From assembly GCA_038106575.1 (NCBI GenBank), contig JAYOED010000004.1:12184-76183 (forward strand): DNA of 64,000 nucleotides, read 5' to 3'. How positions within the stretch are numbered: the first letter of the stretch is position 1; every line of letters starts with the position of its first letter. The notes under the pieces are model-generated. The model was not told the DNA's origin, made no database searches, and was given only the letters and a program-made list of their open reading frames with translations. Origin of the DNA: Ga0077527 sp038106575 (GTDB lineage Bacteria > Pseudomonadota > Gammaproteobacteria > Burkholderiales > SG8-41). A program made the translations under genes and the position numbers. Of the stretch, positions 33,010 to 42,057 are shown piece by piece.

Positions 33010-33984
33010 ATGGCTGAAGCACTGTTTCTCGACGAGGCCTGCGTACGGCAGCTCGTCACAATGAAAGATGCACTCGCTGCCGTCGAGGAGGTTTTCGGTG
33101 AACTGGGGCGAGGCGGCGTGGTCAACGTGCCGCGGGTGCGTGCACCAATCAAGGACGGCATTCTGCGCATTACCGCAGCAGTGCTGTCCTACCGCGGGTA
33201 TTACGGCGTCAAGGTGTCGAGCACCGCGGTGTTCCACAGCAACGCGGGACGCATGTTCTGCCTTTATCGCGAGGAAACCGGGGAACTGTGCGCGGTGGTG
33301 CAGGTGTTCGCGATGGGTGCATTACGTACCGGTGCGGCAAGCGGCATTGCCACGAAATATCTTGCCAATCCCGATGCGTCTGTTCTTGGGGTGCTTGGTT
33401 CCGGACGCCAGGCGCGCACCCAGGTCGATGCGGTCTGTGCCGTGCGACCAGTGCGTGAAATCCGCGTTTGGAGTCCGCGCGCCGAAAGTCGCGAAGCGTT
33501 TTGTGCGAACGTAACAAAAATATACAAAATCAAGTGCCTGCCTGTTGATTCTCCGGAGCAGGCGGTGCGTGTAGCAGAGTTGCTGGTGACGGCCACGACG
33601 GCAACTGCACCGGTGGTGGAAGGCGCATGGCTCCAACCCGGCGTGCATATCAATGCCATCGGCGCGAACTACGAGCACCGGCGCGAGCTCGATACTTCTG
33701 CAGTTGCCGAGGCGAGTTTCATCGCTACCGACGACACCGAGCAGGTGCGCTACGAGTCCACGGATCTCGCGACACCGGTATCCGAAGGCAAATTGTCATG
33801 GGACAGGGTGCATAGCCTGGGTAACGTGGTCGCCGGGAATCTGAAAGGCCGCACATCACGTGATGACATCACGCTGTTCAAATCGCTGGGCGTGGCGATC
33901 GAGGACGTTGCGCTTGCCGCCCGTGCCTACGAGAAAGCGCTGAAGCTGGGTGTCGGCACGACGCTGCCAGACCTGACCCGTTAA
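33010..33984 (+). CDS. Ornithine cyclodeaminase / mu-crystallin family protein
   Basis: 324 residues, NAD(P)-binding Rossmann fold. It has LFLDEACVRQLVTMKDALAA, GVKVSSTAVFHSN (family Lys in GVKV), MGALRTGAASGIATKYLANP, VLGVLGSGRQARTQVDAV as the dinucleotide motif, and INAIGANYEHRRELDTSAVA. Members act on ornithine, alanine, ketimines or other amino acids. 8 bases after the Bug gene, so co-transcribed. Confidence 0.92.
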   Translation: MAEALFLDEACVRQLVTMKDALAAVEEVFGELGRGGVVNVPRVRAPIKDGILRITAAVLSYRGYYGVKVSSTAVFHSNAGRMFCLYREETGELCAVVQVFAMGALRTGAASGIATKYLANPDASVLGVLGSGRQARTQVDAVCAVRPVREIRVWSPRAESREAFCANVTKIYKIKCLPVDSPEQAVRVAELLVTATTATAPVVEGAWLQPGVHINAIGANYEHRRELDTSAVAEASFIATDDTEQVRYESTDLATPVSEGKLSWDRVHSLGNVVAGNLKGRTSRDDITLFKSLGVAIEDVALAARAYEKALKLGVGTTLPDLTR

Positions 33985-34000
33985 ACCCGGAGGATGAACC

Positions 34001-34522
34001 ATGGCGCGCATCCCGCCGCTGGAACCCGATAACGAGCCCGATGTACTGAAACCGGTGTTTGACCAGTTGCGCGCCACCCGGGGCAGTGTGCCCGGCATGT
34101 ACCGCACTCTGGCGCACCAGCCGGCCATACTGGCCGCCCACCGCGCCTATTTTCACGCAGCACTTGATGCTGGCCTGTTGCCGCGTCCATTCAAGGAAAA
34201 AATTGCCTGGCGCACCGCGCGGCTGTGCGGTTCAGAATACTCGTCGGCTTCACATCGCCGCTATGCGCTGAAACATGGTGTCGCCGAAAGCGAACTCGCG
34301 GCCATCGACCGCGGGGATTATTCCGCATTGACGCCGCGGGAGGCTGCGGCATTGCGGTTTGCAGAAGCGATGGTCAGGGGACGGGGCAAAGTCGACGATT
34401 CCGAATTCGGTACGCTGAAAGAACATTTCACGTCGCCGGAGATCGTCGAAATCGCCGCGCTGATCGGCATCATGGAACTTGCTTCCGCGCTGGGCGCAGC
34501 ATTCTCGCTCGCACCGGATTGA
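34001..34522 (+). CDS. Carboxymuconolactone decarboxylase (AhpD-like) family protein
   Basis: 173-residue all-helical CMD-fold protein. VFDQLRATRGSVPGMYRTLA, PFKEKIAWRTARLCGSEYSS, ASHRRYALKHGV, YSALTPREAAALRFAEAMVR and EIVEIAALIGIMELASALG are the family pattern. The AhpD CxxC is not kept (CGSEYSS), but the downstream His (SHRR) is, as in uncharacterised CMD proteins. Last of the plus-strand group; it is convergent with a Bug gene 40 bases on. Confidence 0.88.
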   Translation: MARIPPLEPDNEPDVLKPVFDQLRATRGSVPGMYRTLAHQPAILAAHRAYFHAALDAGLLPRPFKEKIAWRTARLCGSEYSSASHRRYALKHGVAESELAAIDRGDYSALTPREAAALRFAEAMVRGRGKVDDSEFGTLKEHFTSPEIVEIAALIGIMELASALGAAFSLAPD

Positions 34523-34561
34523 CTGCGATGCCGGCGCGACCCCCACGCCGGCATCTGCAGA

Positions 34562-35521
34562 TCATTTGAGTTTGATATTAGCCTCGCGGATCACCTTGCC
34601 CCAGCGCTCGTATTCGGCGCGCAGGAACTCGGCAGCCTGTTCCGGATTGCGGGTGTGGACTTCGCCGCCCAGCTTGGTGAACCGCGCACGCATGTCGGGG
34701 GACGACATTGCCTTCACCGATTCCGCGTTGAGGCGTTCGATGATCGGTCGCGGCGTGCCGGCCGGTGCCAGCAGTCCATACCAGTTGACCGCGATCAGGC
34801 CGGGCAACCCGGCTTCCGCCGAGGTCGGAACGTTGGGAATTGAGGCGTTGCGCTTGGCATCGAGGACTACCAGAGGGCGCATCCGGTTTGCCTTGATGTA
34901 CGGCAGGGTGCTGGAGACCACGACGATCACCATGTCGACTTCACCGGCAATCGAGCCGGCCAGACCGAAGGTTGCGCTCTTGTAGGGTACATGGGTGAAC
35001 TTGATCTTCGCGGTCAGCTGCAGCAGTTCGGATGCAAGATGATTGGCTGAGCCGAAGCCGCCGGAACCGTAGGCGATCTTGCCGGGGTTGGTGCGCGCCA
35101 GGTTGATCAATTCGCGCATGTTCTTCGCCGGCACCGAGGGGTGCACCACGATCGCGTTGGGAATGGTCGCGAGCAGGGAGATTGGCGCGAAATCGCGGAA
35201 GTCGTAGCCGACTTTCGGATTCAGGTGTGGGTTAGTCAGCACCGGCACGGCGCCGACCACCATCGTGTAGCCGTCAGGCGCGGACTTTGCGGCGGCGAGG
35301 AATCCGATGTTGCCGGTTGCGCCGACTCGCGGTTCCGGAACGATTTGCTGGCCCAGCGTTTCCGACATCTTGCCGGCGACCAGGCGGCCGACGGTGTCGG
35401 AGCCGCCGGCGAAGGGCAGGATCAGCCGGATCGGCTTGCTCGGGTAGCTTTGAGCCTGTGCGGCGGGTATCGCCAGGATTGCCGCACAACACGCGGCGAT
35501 GACGCCATGTAATACTGACAT
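34562..35521 (-). CDS. Bug/TctC-type periplasmic binding protein
   Basis: 319 residues, signal peptide ending CAAILAIPAAQA-QSY. YPSKPIRLILPFAGGSDTVG, VPEPRVGATGNIGFLAAAKS, APDGYTM, GGFGSANHLASELLQLTAKI, HVPYKSATFGLAGSIAGEVD. It follows a class II aldolase gene by 19 bases, so the two probably share a transcript. Confidence 0.95.
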   Translation of the reverse strand: MSVLHGVIAACCAAILAIPAAQAQSYPSKPIRLILPFAGGSDTVGRLVAGKMSETLGQQIVPEPRVGATGNIGFLAAAKSAPDGYTMVVGAVPVLTNPHLNPKVGYDFRDFAPISLLATIPNAIVVHPSVPAKNMRELINLARTNPGKIAYGSGGFGSANHLASELLQLTAKIKFTHVPYKSATFGLAGSIAGEVDMVIVVVSSTLPYIKANRMRPLVVLDAKRNASIPNVPTSAEAGLPGLIAVNWYGLLAPAGTPRPIIERLNAESVKAMSSPDMRARFTKLGGEVHTRNPEQAAEFLRAEYERWGKVIREANIKLK

Positions 35522-35540
35522 GTAGATCTCCTAATTTCGG

Positions 35541-36239
35541 TTATTGTTGATTGCGTTCTTCGTTGTCGCTTTCCACCAGCGCCCACACGCGCTTGAACGG
35601 CCCGCGGCTTTTCAGCAGTTCACCTCCGGCATCGGCTGCCAGTTGGTAGTCAATCCACAGCGGCTTACCCATGCTGGCTGCGGCGTGGGCGCGACGGGCG
35701 TTTTCCTCAAACAGGAAGGTGCCTCCGACGCATTCCTCGACGCTGGCACCAGTGATGGCGGCACCATGGGCGCGCATCAGCACGGCACGGTGCGTGCCCA
35801 GCGCCTTCGCCAGCGCGCCGCCCCGGTCGGCGTTGGTCACCAGCCGCGGATCGTCGTAAACGGGTATGCCGTCGTGGAACAGGGTGCCCATCAGGTGGAT
35901 CGGACGCAGGCGGTGCTCACCGGTGGTAAAGGCGGTTGAATGCAAGCCGTGGTAATGGATTACGCTGCCGATGTCTGGTCGTGCCTTGAGGATTTCGAGG
36001 TGTATCGGATATTCGCCGGGCATCGCACCTTCGCCCGCCACCTTGCGGCCCTGCATGTCGACAACGATAAAATCCTCTGCCGCGGCCCGCGGGCCCAGCG
36101 AATGGCGTGCCAGTAGGAAGAGGCCGGGGTCGGGCAGGCGGGCACTGATATGGCCGAAGCCTTCGATAAAACCGCGCTTGTAGAGAAAATTCCAGGCTTT
36201 AAGCAGCTTTGTAATGAGTTCGTCAGGAACGGTAGTCAT
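35541..36239 (-). CDS. Class II aldolase/adducin family protein
   Basis: 232 residues. GFIEGFGHISARLPDPGLFL contains the substrate loop, and three zinc His sit in VIHYHGLHS (about residues 94-99) and MRAHGAAITGAS. The catalytic acid position falls in PGEYPIHLEI. Family members include fuculose phosphate aldolase, ribulose-5-phosphate epimerase and HCOMODA decarboxylase; here a hydroxycaromuconate or sugar-acid role is equally possible. Pairs with the downstream Bug protein. Confidence 0.9.
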   Translation of the reverse strand: MTTVPDELITKLLKAWNFLYKRGFIEGFGHISARLPDPGLFLLARHSLGPRAAAEDFIVVDMQGRKVAGEGAMPGEYPIHLEILKARPDIGSVIHYHGLHSTAFTTGEHRLRPIHLMGTLFHDGIPVYDDPRLVTNADRGGALAKALGTHRAVLMRAHGAAITGASVEECVGGTFLFEENARRAHAAASMGKPLWIDYQLAADAGGELLKSRGPFKRVWALVESDNEERNQQ

Positions 36240-36839
36240 GGTGCGTGGCTTGTTCTTGTTTGACCCCGCAGTTTACCGCGACAGTCGGCAGCCAGTGCAA
36301 AGATTTGCGTCGCCGAGCGACAGATATGAAACTTCAACCAGAAGTTGCTAATGACTTGTTTCCTACATCGATCCTAGGATGACCCGTTGGATCGACGGAT
36401 TTTCCTCAGCAGCATCGCAGGTGCCGAAGCGCTGCTCGCATTTCTGGGTCAGTTACTTGAGACGCAGGTCTGAGACGCCATGGGCGAGCTCTATGTCAAC
36501 GGACAGCGCACGGCACCCAGCACCCGCTTACAGCCTGGCGATCGCGTGCTGCGAACCGCAGCATTGACTGCCGGCATCCGCGCCACCAGCATTTACGTCG
36601 AAGCCAGCGCGATGGTGATCTATTTCTGCACCTGTTACGTTGCCGTGGATCTCAGGTGCGTGGTCTACAAGTCGAAGAAGGACATGCACGCTGACAACCA
36701 CCAGGCCAATTACATCTAATGCTGGTTCGAGGCGGGACGCTCCATCATTGACGTGCTGGTGGTCAACCACGCCAACGCCGAGCTAATGCAGCTGGAGAAA
36801 ATGGTTGGCCAGGTGTCGCCGTTCGGTTGAGCGGCGGGG
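36240..36839. other. 600-bp region with an interrupted unknown ORF
   Basis: The only coding-like stretch is plus-strand 36480-36830. From ATG 36480 the frame reads MGELYVNGQRTAPSTRLQPG, VEASAMVIYFCTCYVAVDL, CVVYKSKKDMHADNHQANYI, meets TAA at 36717-36719, then continues in frame (CWFEAGRSIIDVLVVNHANA, ELMQLEKMVGQVSPFG) to TGA 36828-36830. I do not recognise the family. It looks like a decayed gene. The first 130 bases hold a small GTCGCCGAGCGAC hairpin and presumably the promoter of the class II aldolase gene. Confidence 0.4.
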
Positions 36840-37973
36840 CTAAAGGATTTTCTCACCGAATTTCTTCAACGCTTTTTCGGAAAGCGTCAGTCCGAGTCCC
36901 GGCTGTTCTTTCAGGGTCAGCATGCCGTTGGCAATCTTCGGTGGGTCCTCGAACAGTTCGGCCTGCAGTGGATCGCGTTCGGGATCGGTGAAGGATTCGA
37001 CGATGCAACCCGCTGGGCTGCCGGCGACGATGTGGGCGTGGATGAAACAGTCATGGTGCGGCGCGACCTGCACATGGTTCATTTCACACAGCGCCGCGAG
37101 CTTGCGGCCCATCGTGAAGCCGCCCATCATCGTGCAGTCGAACTGCAGAATCTGGATTGCACCGTCCTCGATCAGGTCGCGGCAGCCGTAGCCGGTCAGT
37201 TCGCTTTCGCCGGCTGACAGCGGGATGTTGGTCTGCTGTGCGAGTTTCTTCAGTTCGCGATGGTCATCCGCCCAGCGTACGGGTTCTTCCAGCCAGCGCG
37301 GATTAAGCGGCAGCATTTCGCGCGCGGCCTGGATTGCAGTGGGTAGATCCCAGGCGCGGTTGACGTCAACCATCAGTTCCTTGTCGGGCCCGATTGTTTC
37401 ACGGATCAGTTCCAGCCGCTGCATGTCTTCGGCCAGTGAGACGCCGCCGACCTTGGCCTTGAAGCCCTGGTGGCCCTGTGCTTTCAGCATCTGCATTTCG
37501 TCCTTGAGTTCGGACATGGTTTTGCTTTCGCGGTAATAGGCGCAGGTCACGTAGCAGGGCACTTCGCAGCGGAAGCCGCCGAACAGACGGTAGAGCGGCA
37601 GTTTGGCCGCCTTGCCAATCACGTCCCAGGCGGCGATGTCCACCGCCGCGGCAATGCGTACGACGGCTTCGCGTGTCCAGCCTTTTTCGGAGGCAATGCG
37701 CTGCGCAGTCAGCCAGAACAGCTTGTGATGCAGTTTCTCTGAGGCCAGTGGATCTTCGCCGACAATGTGATCGGCGATGCCTGACTTGAAAGCCTTGATC
37801 GCAGCCTCGATCGGCGTATAGCTGGTGGCTATCCCCACGCCTTCGATGCCGGCATCGGTTTGCATGCGCACTAGAATTTCATTGGCCTTGGGCACGATGA
37901 AATGGCTGACCCAGTGAGGGCGGCTATCGTCAGGTGCACGCAGAATATAAATCTCGAGCTTGGTAATTTTCAT
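36840..37973 (-). CDS. Mandelate racemase/muconate lactonizing enzyme superfamily protein
   Basis: 377-residue enolase-superfamily enzyme that abstracts the alpha proton of a carboxylate. Capping domain from MKITKLEIYILRAPDD; barrel with the KxK base in HQGFKAKVGGVS, metal ligands in MVDVNRAWD, WLEEPV and LSAGESELTG, and the opposite His in VQVAPHHDCFIHAH. The arrangement suggests the mandelate racemase/dehydratase subgroup, e.g. sugar-acid dehydratase. Follows an MFS transporter gene by 31 bases; likely the imported substrate's first enzyme. Confidence 0.9.
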   Translation of the reverse strand: MKITKLEIYILRAPDDSRPHWVSHFIVPKANEILVRMQTDAGIEGVGIATSYTPIEAAIKAFKSGIADHIVGEDPLASEKLHHKLFWLTAQRIASEKGWTREAVVRIAAAVDIAAWDVIGKAAKLPLYRLFGGFRCEVPCYVTCAYYRESKTMSELKDEMQMLKAQGHQGFKAKVGGVSLAEDMQRLELIRETIGPDKELMVDVNRAWDLPTAIQAAREMLPLNPRWLEEPVRWADDHRELKKLAQQTNIPLSAGESELTGYGCRDLIEDGAIQILQFDCTMMGGFTMGRKLAALCEMNHVQVAPHHDCFIHAHIVAGSPAGCIVESFTDPERDPLQAELFEDPPKIANGMLTLKEQPGLGLTLSEKALKKFGEKIL

Positions 37974-38004
37974 ATTGATCAGTGTATCGGTGGTGGGTCC
38001 GAGT

Positions 38005-39264
38005 TTAACGTTTTCCGCCTGCCATCTGCACGGCTTCGGGCATGCGCCGCAGCCGCCACGTCGCCACCGGGCTCATCATGGCGATCACGCCCAGAGAGCA
38101 CCAGGCGAGTCCCCAGGTAACAACGGGTGATGTCTGCACGGCGCCTGCCGCATCAAGAACCAGGCCGAATACCCATGGAGCGATAGCGCCGGCGCCGAAT
38201 CCCAGCACCGAGCGCACCGAGTAGGCGGCGCCGATGAGGCGGGGCGGCACCAGTTCGGTCACTGCCGTGGAAAACACTGACGAATCGCCGACCGCAGCAA
38301 AACTGTAGACGAAGCAGATTACCGACAGCAGCCACAGCGGCAGTCCGATCAGCCAGCCCAGCAACAACGAACAGGTGGCGCTGATGGTGGCGAGAACTAG
38401 CATGCTCCAGGTACGTCCCATGCGATCCGACAGCCAGCCCCCAGTGACGCTGCCGACCATGCTGCCGACGTAGGCAATTGCAGCAAGCCCCGCACCGAGG
38501 CTGGCCGATGCAGTGGCGCTGCTGCCGGAGGTATAGGCTGCTGCGGCTGCCAGAAAAGCCGGCATCCATGCCTTCATGCCGAGCATTTCCCATGAATGGA
38601 AGGTATAGGCCCATGTCACCAGCATCGCGGGTTTGTTGGCGAGGATTGCGCCGACCGGCTTTTCGGCGTCGTGTTCAGCGCTCTGGGGATGAATGACGTT
38701 GGGTGTTGCGCGCAGCGCGTAAAGTGCGACGAAAATGCCGATCAGCGGCCCGAGAGCATTGGCGATGAAGGCGCCGCGCCAGCCGAACAGCGGCGTTACC
38801 GCGCCGGTGATCACCAGCGCCAGTGCGTAGCCCCCGGAAGCGGCGGCAATGTAGAAGCCCATCGCACGACCGCGGCCCTTTGACTGGAAGCGTTCTGCGA
38901 TCAGCGCCAGCCCCGGCGTGTACGAGCCGCCGGAGAAAAGCCCCGTGAGGCCGTAGAGCAGTGCGGCGCTTAGGAAGCTGTCGGCAAAGAACGCGAACAG
39001 CATTGCCATGAGGCTGGAAATTCCGCTGGATAGGATGAATACGCGTTTGGCGCCATAACGGTCAGCTAGCAGACCCACTGCGACCAGCGAGAACAGGTAA
39101 CCGATGTGCCAGGCCGACTGGATTAGACCGGCTTCGCCACCGGTCATGTTCCATTCCAGTTTCAGCAGTGGGATCGATGCTGCATAGGTGGTGAACATCA
39201 CCGCAAAGCTGGTGCGGCTCGCGCACAGCCAGGTCAGCCAGAGCCCGTCGCTGTCACGTTGCAT
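38005..39264 (-). CDS. MFS transporter
   Basis: 419 residues from ATG 39264 (MQRDSDGLWLTWLC); the frame is open upstream to 39330 but only into the preceding crotonase gene. Twelve predicted helices. Motif A-like loop GLLADRYGAKRVFILSS between helices 2 and 3, GLFSGGSYTPGLALIAERFQ, and the second-half repeat GGWLSDRMGRTWSMLVL. Related to bacterial oxalate/formate or aromatic-acid carriers. Sits between beta-oxidation genes and the enolase-superfamily enzyme. Confidence 0.9.
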   Translation of the reverse strand: MQRDSDGLWLTWLCASRTSFAVMFTTYAASIPLLKLEWNMTGGEAGLIQSAWHIGYLFSLVAVGLLADRYGAKRVFILSSGISSLMAMLFAFFADSFLSAALLYGLTGLFSGGSYTPGLALIAERFQSKGRGRAMGFYIAAASGGYALALVITGAVTPLFGWRGAFIANALGPLIGIFVALYALRATPNVIHPQSAEHDAEKPVGAILANKPAMLVTWAYTFHSWEMLGMKAWMPAFLAAAAAYTSGSSATASASLGAGLAAIAYVGSMVGSVTGGWLSDRMGRTWSMLVLATISATCSLLLGWLIGLPLWLLSVICFVYSFAAVGDSSVFSTAVTELVPPRLIGAAYSVRSVLGFGAGAIAPWVFGLVLDAAGAVQTSPVVTWGLAWCSLGVIAMMSPVATWRLRRMPEAVQMAGGKR

Positions 39265-39283
39265 CGTGCTCAAGGCGTACCGC

Positions 39284-40054
39284 CTATTTACCGAGAAACT
39301 TCGGCGGCCGCTTTTCCTTGAATGCGGCAACGCCTTCCTGGTGGTCGTGGGTTAGGCGTACGATGCCGGAAGCGAGGGTTTCCATTTCGCACAATTGTTC
39401 GAGTGTCGGCACCGCCATCGACTGGAACATTTTCTTAGCCAGAGCCAGCGCGTAGGTCGCGGATTCGGCAAATTCCTGCGCTAGCGCCAGAGCTGCGGTC
39501 TCCAGTTCGGCATCGGCAACCACACGCGATACCAAGCCGAGTTCTTTTGCTTCGTCGGCTCCGAAGGCGCGCGCGGTATAGACTAGTTCCTTGGCCTGAG
39601 CGATGCCGAGGCGCTGCACCATGAAGAAGATCGCGCCGCCGTCAGGCACCACGCCAACCTTTTTGAAAGCCATCGAGAATTTGGTGGTATCGGAGGCGAT
39701 GATCAGGTCGCAGGCAAGTGCCAAAGCGTTGCCGATGCCGTAGACCGCGCCGCGGGTGGCAGCGATGACCGGTTTGTCGAGGTTGTAGAGTTCAATGATG
39801 GTGCGATGACGTTTCTGCGAGCGGCTGCGGCCCGATTTGATGTCGGACTTAGCCATGGCGCTGACGTCGCCACCGGAACAGAAGGCGCGACCTTCACCTT
39901 TGAGTACTACCACGCGGATGTCGTCATCGGCGGCGATGGCGTTAATGTGATCGTAGAGCGCGTCCCACATCGGATCGGCCATCGCGTTCAGCCGGTCTGG
40001 ACGGTCCAGCGTGAGGACCGCGATTCCGTCGTTTTTCTCGAAACGTACGTTCAT
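39284..40054 (-). CDS. Crotonase-fold enzyme, PaaG-like, second copy
   Basis: 256 residues and clearly paralogous to 23357-24127 (shared CDLIIAS, PDGGAIFF, SATYAL-LAK-MFQ, FKEKR-PKF-GK). AFCSGGDVSAMAK is the oxyanion loop. The hydratase Glu positions are Asn (GIGNALAL) and Phe (SMAFKKVG), and the isomerase-type Asp is in VGVVPDGGAIFF. It lies 10 bases after the SDR gene, so it probably rearranges an enoyl-CoA double bond in that pathway. Confidence 0.9.
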   Translation of the reverse strand: MNVRFEKNDGIAVLTLDRPDRLNAMADPMWDALYDHINAIAADDDIRVVVLKGEGRAFCSGGDVSAMAKSDIKSGRSRSQKRHRTIIELYNLDKPVIAATRGAVYGIGNALALACDLIIASDTTKFSMAFKKVGVVPDGGAIFFMVQRLGIAQAKELVYTARAFGADEAKELGLVSRVVADAELETAALALAQEFAESATYALALAKKMFQSMAVPTLEQLCEMETLASGIVRLTHDHQEGVAAFKEKRPPKFLGK

Positions 40055-40064
40055 CGGGGTCAGG

Positions 40065-40991
40065 TCAGATAGAGTTCCACGGGAACACGTCCCCGGTGCG
40101 CTCGGTTGGTGTATAGAACCAGCTCTTCAAAGCCGGCAGCATGTGCTCGGCACATCGCTGCGGCGTCCAGCCGTCGCCGCGATGGATGCTGCGCAGCGGT
40201 CGCGACTGGCTCATCAGGAAAATCTCGTTCTTGCGCGTCGCGAAGACTTGGGCGTTGACATCCTTGGCTGCGTCGCTCAGCAGGAATACCGCGAGCGGGG
40301 CGTTGTGTTCGGGCGTGACCTGTTTGCGCTGTTCGATACGCGCCACGGTGGCCGGATCCTTGGGTGGCACCGAGGCCGTCATCCGTGTCCACGCCACCGG
40401 TGCGATGCAGTTCGAGCGCACGTTGAAGCGCGACATGTCCACTGCGATGCCCTTTGACATTGCCACCATGCCCAGCTTGGCGGCGCCGTAGTTGACCTGG
40501 CCCATGCCGCCGATCAGACCGGAGGTCGAGGTCATGTGCACCAAGGCGCCGGATTCCTGCTTGCGGAAATGATCAGCGGCGTGGCGCGAACAGTTGAACG
40601 CGCCTTTCAGCATCACGCCGACCACTGAATCCCAGTCGCTCTCGCTCATCTTGTGGAAAATCACGTCGCGCAGGATGCCCGCGTTGTTGACCACGCCGTC
40701 GATGCGCCCGAAGTTGTCGAGCGCGCACTGGATGATTTTTCCGGCGCTGACGAATTCGGCAACGCTGTCGTAATTTGCCGCGGCCTCGCCGCCGGCCTTC
40801 AAGATTTCGTTGACGACGTCCTGCGCTGGGGTCTGGTCGCCGCCCGCACCGTCGAGTGCGACGCCGATGTCGTTGACCACCACTTTCGCGCCATGTGCCG
40901 CTGCCATTTTCGCGATTGCGGCCCCAATGCCGCGGCCTGCGCCCGTCACCACGACCACTTTGCCTTCCATCATCCGGAGTTCTGCCATCAT
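40065..40991 (-). CDS. SDR oxidoreductase, MFE-2-like 3-hydroxyacyl-CoA dehydrogenase
   Basis: 308 residues. Cofactor motif VTGAGRGIGAAIAKMAAAHG, NDIGVALDGAGGDQTPAQDV, NNAGILRDVIFHKMSE, catalytic Ser in VHMTSTSGLIGG and Tyr/Lys in YGAAKLG. The insertion VALDGAGGDQTPA is typical of the dehydrogenase domain of multifunctional enzyme type 2, acting on (3R)-hydroxyacyl-CoA. The adjacent MaoC protein would supply the matching (R)-specific hydratase. Start could be either of the first two ATGs. Confidence 0.9.
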   Translation of the reverse strand: MMAELRMMEGKVVVVTGAGRGIGAAIAKMAAAHGAKVVVNDIGVALDGAGGDQTPAQDVVNEILKAGGEAAANYDSVAEFVSAGKIIQCALDNFGRIDGVVNNAGILRDVIFHKMSESDWDSVVGVMLKGAFNCSRHAADHFRKQESGALVHMTSTSGLIGGMGQVNYGAAKLGMVAMSKGIAVDMSRFNVRSNCIAPVAWTRMTASVPPKDPATVARIEQRKQVTPEHNAPLAVFLLSDAAKDVNAQVFATRKNEIFLMSQSRPLRSIHRGDGWTPQRCAEHMLPALKSWFYTPTERTGDVFPWNSI

Positions 40992-41028
40992 AGCCTCTTG
41001 ATCAATAAATATATGATTCTAAATGATT

Positions 41029-41886
41029 TTATGAAATTTCCGCGCGGCCGTTATTGAGCACCGTGACGCTGCGTGCCGGCACCGTGGCGCGGAAAGTGAT
41101 GACTTTGCCATCGATCCATATTTCGGTGCGGATGGTTTCTCCGGGATAGACCGGCGAGGAGAAACGCCCGGCCATGCTTTTCAACTTCAGCGGATCGTAA
41201 TCGCATACGGATTTCAACAACGCATGGCCAACCACGCTGAACGTCGCGCGGCCGTGCAGGATCGGCATCTTGAAACCGGCCTTTGCCGCGTATACCGGAT
41301 CTGCGTGCAACGGATTGTAATCGCCGGAAAGCCGGTAGATCAGAGCCGCCTGCGGCAATGTTGTGACATCGCAGACCGCGTGAGCTGGTGTTTCAGGAAT
41401 CGGCTGCGGTGCCGGGGTCGGGCCTGATGGTCCGCCAAAACCGCCGTCGGCCCGGCAAAAGGTGGTCGAAGTCAGCGTGCAGATCAGATCACCGCTGTTT
41501 TTTTCGCGCACATCGCAAGCCGTCTGTAGCAGTGCGCCCTTGTCCTTGCCTTTGTCGAGAACGCCGGTGACGCGGGTCTTGCCGGTGATTGGACCTTCAA
41601 CCGGCAGTGGTTTGTGAATCACGAATCCCTGTTCTCCGTGCACCACGTGGCTGCGGGTGACCCCGGTGCCGGGCGCGGCGTGCCACGGACCGGGATAGCC
41701 AAGGATGATCGCCATCGTCGGCAGCGCTTTCAGGTTTTCTTCGTAGACGAACTGCAGCTGTTTGACGTCGACCGGGTCTGCGCCGAGGCCGACGCCCAGT
41801 GCGTAGAGTATGGTGTCGCGCTTCGTCAGTTGTTGTTCAACTTGTGGAATATTCCAGTTGAGAAGTTTCTGGTAGTCGATGGCCAT
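41029..41886 (-). CDS. MaoC-like double-hotdog hydratase (2-enoyl-CoA hydratase 2)
   Basis: 285 residues with two hotdog repeats. The active-site motif is in the second: YRLSGDYNPLHADPVYAAKA, with Asp and His of the hydratase-2 signature, followed by GFKMPILHGRATFSVVGHAL. N-half KALPTMAIILGYPGPWHAAP is the degenerate lid. It hydrates trans-2-enoyl-CoA to (3R)-hydroxyacyl-CoA, feeding the SDR encoded next. First gene of the minus-strand group; the N-gap lies 126 bases upstream. Confidence 0.92.
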   Translation of the reverse strand: MAIDYQKLLNWNIPQVEQQLTKRDTILYALGVGLGADPVDVKQLQFVYEENLKALPTMAIILGYPGPWHAAPGTGVTRSHVVHGEQGFVIHKPLPVEGPITGKTRVTGVLDKGKDKGALLQTACDVREKNSGDLICTLTSTTFCRADGGFGGPSGPTPAPQPIPETPAHAVCDVTTLPQAALIYRLSGDYNPLHADPVYAAKAGFKMPILHGRATFSVVGHALLKSVCDYDPLKLKSMAGRFSSPVYPGETIRTEIWIDGKVITFRATVPARSVTVLNNGRAEIS

Positions 41887-42011
41887 CGTGGGGTTTTGGG
41901 AGTGCGTTTGCGACCGCGGTAGCAGTCCTTTGCTGCGGTGTGGGTGTCATGTGCTGATTTTCGCAGCTATACTATCACGGTGTTTTTTACCGGCGAACCG
42001 CGACCACAATG

Positions 42012-42021
42012 NNNNNNNNNN
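42012..42021. other. Scaffold gap (10 N)
   Basis: Ten Ns, the standard filler for a gap of unknown length. It falls between the divergent MaoC and PhyH genes, so their promoters are incomplete here. Confidence 0.98.
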
Positions 42022-42057
42022 ACGCAGTGGTCTCGCCGGCGTGATAAGGGTGCAGAC

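Noticed and set aside
36480..36830. PIN-domain toxin remnant
   Set aside because: IYVEASAMVIYF faintly resembles a PIN start, but no acidic quartet or antitoxin can be found.
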